Assembly (NCBI RefSeq): GCF_001545115.1
Contig: NZ_FCNU01000007.1
Span: 434,001 to 498,000, forward strand
Origin: Candidatus Protochlamydia phocaeensis
Lineage (GTDB): Bacteria; Chlamydiota; Chlamydiia; Chlamydiales; Parachlamydiaceae
Direction of reading: 5' to 3'
Length of the DNA stretch: 64,000 nucleotides
Shown: positions 60,495 to 64,000 of the stretch, one piece after another
Layout of the letters: the number at the start of each line of letters is the position of its first letter
Position numbering within the stretch: the first letter of the stretch is position 1
Notes under the pieces: model-generated
What the model was told of the DNA's origin: nothing
Database searches by the model: none
What the model saw: only the letters and a program-made list of their open reading frames with translations
Made by a program: the position numbers and the translations under genes

Positions 60495-62843
60495 ATGACA
60501 GATAAAAGGGAAGCAGAATTTCAGGCCAATCTGCTGGCCATGTTCAAGATAGAGGCTGAAGAGCACCTAAAAGCCATTTCAGACGGATTATTAGCGTTAG
60601 AAGGCAATTTATCAAATGAAGAAAGAAAAGCCAAGGTAGAAACGATATTTAGAGAATCGCACAGTCTGAAAGGAGCGGCGCGATCGATCAATTACCAGTC
60701 TATCCAAAGTATATGCCAATCCCTCGAGAACATTTTCTCTGCCTGGAAACAAGGCCGTCTTCCTATCTCTAAAGAGGTATTTGATCCTTTATATGCGGCC
60801 ATTGATCTGATAGGCAAATTGGTCGCTTACTCCCCCTCGGATAAACCCAAAGAAATCAGCGCCATTTTTCCTCTTATCGATCAATTGGATCAAATTGCGG
60901 CAGCAGCTTCGGAACAGGCATCCATTGAACCGCAGCCTTCCTCTCACACTCCCTCCCCTATCGCCGAACAGCAGCCTGCTCCAAGCCTAGACATTCCCTC
61001 TTCCATTCCTAAGGACGAGCCCAAAACCGGCCCTATCCCGACGTCTTCGCTTTCTCCAAGTGGATTAGCTCAAGATAAAACGATCCGCGTTTCTTTGAAT
61101 AAATTGGATAAGCTTTTTCAGGAAATAGAAGAAATGCTCATGCTGAAGCTGGCCTCGCGCCAGCAAATGAACAACTTAATCCTTTTGAGAGATACTTTAA
61201 AGCAATCGGATAGAAAATGGAAAACCGTTCAACCGGATATTCATACATTAATAGAGCGCTTAAAAAAGAGTGATAAGTCACCTGCTATCCATAAAGAGCT
61301 TGCAAAAGCTCTGGATTATATTAACTGGCAGCAAGAGTTTATTAAATCTATCAAGAATCATCTCTCTCATTTAATTAAAATGTCCGCGCAGGATCACCGT
61401 GCAGCCAGCGTCATCGTTGATACTTTGCTAGATGACACCAGAAAAGTCTTGATGCAGCCCTTATCTACTTTATTGGATGTCTTTCCCCGTATGGTAAGAG
61501 ATATTTCACATTCTCAAGAGAAAGAGATCCATTTTGAGGTGGTAGGAGAAGACATTGAAATTGATCGGCGAATTCTGGAAGAAATGAAAGATCCTTTAAT
61601 GCACATTATCCGAAATAGCATTGACCACGGCATTGAAACTCCGGCTGTCAGGGCTAAGGTTAATAAGCCTCCGAGCGGCACAATCAGAGTAAGCGCCTCT
61701 CAGACTAGCGGGAATAGCATGGAGTTGATCATTAGCGACGACGGACAGGGGATTAATCGCGCCAAAGTTAAAGAAAGCGCAATTAGACAAGGAATTCTAA
61801 GCCCATCCGATGCGGCAGCAATGGGAGATCAAGAGAGTTTGATGCTGATCTTTCAGTCCGGCATTTCGACTAAAGATATTATTACAGAGCTTTCGGGAAG
61901 AGGGTTGGGATTAGGAATTGCATCAGAAAAAGTCGATAAACTAGGAGGCCATTTATCTGTTGAATCCAAGCAAGGTGAAGGAACGAGTTTCCGCATTGTT
62001 CTTCCCTTGACTTTAGCCACCTTTAGAGGCATGCAGATCAAAACTGCAGGCCAAGATTTTATCATGCCTTCCCATAATATTAAGCGAGTCATCAGAATCA
62101 ACCGAGAAGAAATTAAATCTGTCGAAAACCGGGAAGTGCTTTATCAAAATGGCAAGCCCATTTCCTTTGTGCCTTTAAGCCAGGTCCTCGATCTTCCGGC
62201 TGAACAGAGCAGAGAAAAAGAACGCATGGTGTATGCCGTGATTGTCAAAGCAGCCGAAAAAACAATCGCTTTCGGAGTAGATAAAATCCTTTACGAGCAA
62301 GAGATCTTAGTCAAAGGCCTAGGTAAGCAATTGAAACAGCTCAAATATGTTTTAGGCGCTTCTATTTCCGAGTCAGGGCAAGTCATCGCCATTTTAAACC
62401 CGCAAGATTTGGTCAAATCGGCCGTGCAATTAGACATTGCCAAGAAAATGGAAAGTACTCCAAAAGAATTAAAAAAGGGCAAAAAGACGATTCTCATAGC
62501 GGAAGATTCTATGACCTCCCGCCTTTTACTTAAAAACATTCTAGAAATAGCCGACTATGAAGTTAAAGCCGCTGTAGATGGTTTGGAAGCTTTTTCTATT
62601 TTTAAAATTGAACATATCGATCTTATTATCAGCGATGTGGAAATGCCCCGCATGGATGGTTTTACCCTTACATCCAAAGTACGCGAACTTGATAAGGGGA
62701 AAAACATTCCCATTATTCTTTGCTCGGCCAAAGAGTCGCCCGAAGATTTGGAACAAGGGATGAATGTCGGAGCGAATGCTTATTTAGAGAAGAGCCGATT
62801 TACCCAGAAGAGCCTGCTAGATATCATTCAAAAATTATTATAA
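60495..62843 (+). CDS. CheA-receiver hybrid histidine kinase (WspE-like)
   Basis: 782 residues. Hpt domain with phospho-His56 in FRESHSLKGAARSI; Pro/Ser-rich linker (~140-195) in place of a P2 domain; an extended helical P3 (~200-330); ATPase P4 with IIRNSIDHGIETP (N-box), ISDDGQGINRAKV (G1) and LSGRGLGLGIA (G2); P5 CheW-like domain (~505-650); and a C-terminal receiver with AEDSMTSR, Asp714 in LIISDVEMPRMDGF and Lys766 in AYLEKSR. CheA fused to a receiver is the WspE/FrzE type: the kinase can pass phosphate to its own receiver or to a separate regulator. Third from last in a tight operon; a receptor gene follows 16 bases later. Confidence 0.93.
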   Translation: MTDKREAEFQANLLAMFKIEAEEHLKAISDGLLALEGNLSNEERKAKVETIFRESHSLKGAARSINYQSIQSICQSLENIFSAWKQGRLPISKEVFDPLYAAIDLIGKLVAYSPSDKPKEISAIFPLIDQLDQIAAAASEQASIEPQPSSHTPSPIAEQQPAPSLDIPSSIPKDEPKTGPIPTSSLSPSGLAQDKTIRVSLNKLDKLFQEIEEMLMLKLASRQQMNNLILLRDTLKQSDRKWKTVQPDIHTLIERLKKSDKSPAIHKELAKALDYINWQQEFIKSIKNHLSHLIKMSAQDHRAASVIVDTLLDDTRKVLMQPLSTLLDVFPRMVRDISHSQEKEIHFEVVGEDIEIDRRILEEMKDPLMHIIRNSIDHGIETPAVRAKVNKPPSGTIRVSASQTSGNSMELIISDDGQGINRAKVKESAIRQGILSPSDAAAMGDQESLMLIFQSGISTKDIITELSGRGLGLGIASEKVDKLGGHLSVESKQGEGTSFRIVLPLTLATFRGMQIKTAGQDFIMPSHNIKRVIRINREEIKSVENREVLYQNGKPISFVPLSQVLDLPAEQSREKERMVYAVIVKAAEKTIAFGVDKILYEQEILVKGLGKQLKQLKYVLGASISESGQVIAILNPQDLVKSAVQLDIAKKMESTPKELKKGKKTILIAEDSMTSRLLLKNILEIADYEVKAAVDGLEAFSIFKIEHIDLIISDVEMPRMDGFTLTSKVRELDKGKNIPIILCSAKESPEDLEQGMNVGANAYLEKSRFTQKSLLDIIQKLL

Positions 62844-62859
62844 ATAGAAGGAAAAACAA

Positions 62860-64000
62860 ATGTTTTCAAATTATACGATTAAAGCACGCTTGTTGATCCT
62901 TGTCAGCCTTATGTCCGCTACTCTAATAGGAATAGGCATCCTTGGGTGGTATGGCAATCATTTAGCAGAAAAAAGCCAGCAAGATATTTACGAAGGAGGA
63001 AATGAAGAACTGACTGCCTTGCATAAAACATCTAAGGCTATTGACAAAACCATGATCGACATAACCAAAATCTACAGCCATGTATGGACTATGGAGGAAG
63101 GCGAAAAAGCTTTGAATGAATTGGAAGCAATAATTAGAGAAAATTGGGGGAAATACCGGAATTTTTCGACTTCGGAGGATCCTTTACGCCGAGAACTCAT
63201 TGAACAAATCACGCCTATGATCCAGAGCATTTTCTCTATCATTCAGCGCTTTCGCACCTTATCAGCAAGTAATGGAATAGACCAGCTCCAAAGTTTTCTT
63301 AGAGTAGAATCTTCAACTTTTGAGAATGTGACCGACAAAATCGAGCAGCTGATGAAATCCCACTTTATAGAGACCGTTACAGACTATCAGCATGCCCTTT
63401 CCACCTCTAGACTTTTTACCGATATTACGCTTTTTAGCATGCTTATCGCCATTCTGCTCATTTCCTTTTTTGCTTGGTTCTTGATCAAAAACATCTTGAA
63501 TATGCTCGCTTATGCAATTAGCAATGTTAATAAAGTCGCAGAAGGCGACACGTCTATGCAAATAGAAGTAAAATCTCAAGATGAAATCGGCCAGCTCCTA
63601 TCGGCCATGCAGCATATGGTTGCCACGACCAATAAAATGACATCAACCCTAGAGTCTATTGCAGCTGGCGATCTGACCGTCAATGTCCAGCCGCGTTCAG
63701 ATAAAGACACACTTGCCTTAGCCATGCAAGACATGATTGAAAAGCAAAGAAGAATGACCGCAGCCTTAGAATCAATTGCCTCAGGCGACTTAACCGTCAA
63801 TGTCGCCCCCCGCTCAAATAAAGATATTCTAGGGATGGCCATGCGGGACATGATTGACAAGCTGCGCCGCATGATCAGCAAGATCCAAGCGGAAGCCAAG
63901 ACGTTGTCGGATTCCTCTAACGAGATTGTCACCTCCGTTACGCAAGTATCGGCAAATACAGCCGAGACGGCTTCGGCAGTGACGGAAACAACCACGACTT
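62860..64000 (+). CDS. Chemoreceptor (MCP) with tandem HAMP modules, 3' end outside window
   Basis: Open to the window end (380 residues seen). ATG 62860 has AAGGA seven bases ahead. A membrane helix at ~7-28 is followed by a ~155-residue helical periplasmic sensor (four-helix-bundle type), a second membrane helix at ~188-208, and then three HAMP-like units: NVNKVAEGDTSMQIEV...DEIGQL, LESIAAGDLTVNVQPRSDKD and LESIASGDLTVNVAPRSNKD. The last two are a 39-residue tandem repeat (117-base period) also visible in DNA. At the end, the start of the methyl-accepting coiled coil appears (EAKTLSDSSNEIVTSVTQVS, then TAETASAVTETTT). It is the only receptor in view and probably the input of the CheA pathway. 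Confidence 0.9.
   Translation, partial: MFSNYTIKARLLILVSLMSATLIGIGILGWYGNHLAEKSQQDIYEGGNEELTALHKTSKAIDKTMIDITKIYSHVWTMEEGEKALNELEAIIRENWGKYRNFSTSEDPLRRELIEQITPMIQSIFSIIQRFRTLSASNGIDQLQSFLRVESSTFENVTDKIEQLMKSHFIETVTDYQHALSTSRLFTDITLFSMLIAILLISFFAWFLIKNILNMLAYAISNVNKVAEGDTSMQIEVKSQDEIGQLLSAMQHMVATTNKMTSTLESIAAGDLTVNVQPRSDKDTLALAMQDMIEKQRRMTAALESIASGDLTVNVAPRSNKDILGMAMRDMIDKLRRMISKIQAEAKTLSDSSNEIVTSVTQVSANTAETASAVTETTTT

Noticed and set aside
1-64000. tRNA, rRNA, CRISPR arrays, prophage or intact insertion sequences
   Set aside because: Intergenic regions were read for cloverleaf ends, spaced direct repeats, integrase and transposase genes; none was recognised. A covariance-model scan would be decisive for small RNAs.

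Overview
The window reads as a stretch of chromosome from a member of the Chlamydiota outside the family Chlamydiaceae, i.e. an amoeba- or protist-associated 'environmental' chlamydia (Parachlamydia, Waddlia or Criblamydia type). Three blocks support this. The first is a metal-transport operon of ytgABCD type, whose permease YtgC carries a DtxR-like repressor as its C-terminal half; it lies upstream, on the same strand, of dxr and a long rseP, the gene order I know from Chlamydia trachomatis. The second is a probable euo gene next to a single fused secDF. The third is a CHLPS-type hydrolase and a hrcA-grpE-dnaK operon with a CIRCE operator. Genus cannot be settled without a search.

Layout. 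1-5000: tail of a VIT/CCC1-type metal transporter coupled to a P1B-4 metal ATPase, a small secreted protein, and a kinase-nucleotidyltransferase pair. 5000-12200: large NAD-glutamate dehydrogenase, then CIRCE-hrcA-grpE-dnaK and a terminator. 12200-16700: two divergent genes that look like host-directed effectors, one with a RasGEF-like domain and one with a cysteine-peptidase domain resembling viral-tegument-type deubiquitinases. 16800-25700: a pyruvate/indolepyruvate-decarboxylase-like enzyme, a cytidine deaminase with a signal-peptide-like leader, an SH3b-NlpC/P60 peptidase, and oppABCDF. 26000-34600: a secreted beta-propeller protein, a CHLPS hydrolase, an APC permease-Usp fusion, and a heterodimeric ABC exporter. 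35500-48500 (all minus strand): mrp-DUF971-ytgABCD, an Arg/Gly-rich KGG-repeat protein, acetyl-CoA synthetase, dxr, rseP. 48500-56200: a 1.6 kb gene-poor stretch full of inverted repeats, then euo, an RNA-ligase-like phosphoesterase, and secDF.

56400-64000 holds the most striking system: a chemosensory operon in the order CheW, CheR-TPR, CheW, CheA-REC hybrid, multi-HAMP chemoreceptor. The first four genes match the wspB-wspC-wspD-wspE order of the Pseudomonas Wsp surface-sensing pathway. The diguanylate cyclase WspR is not seen; instead a divergent gene encodes a response regulator with a SpoIIE/PP2C phosphatase output. No motility gene is in view, so the pathway probably drives a regulatory switch rather than swimming.

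The intergenic regions carry a dispersed family of roughly 100-140 bp imperfect palindromes, about nine recognisable copies or half copies, plus two other inverted-repeat families that look like MITEs. No rRNA, tRNA, CRISPR array or intact insertion sequence was recognised.
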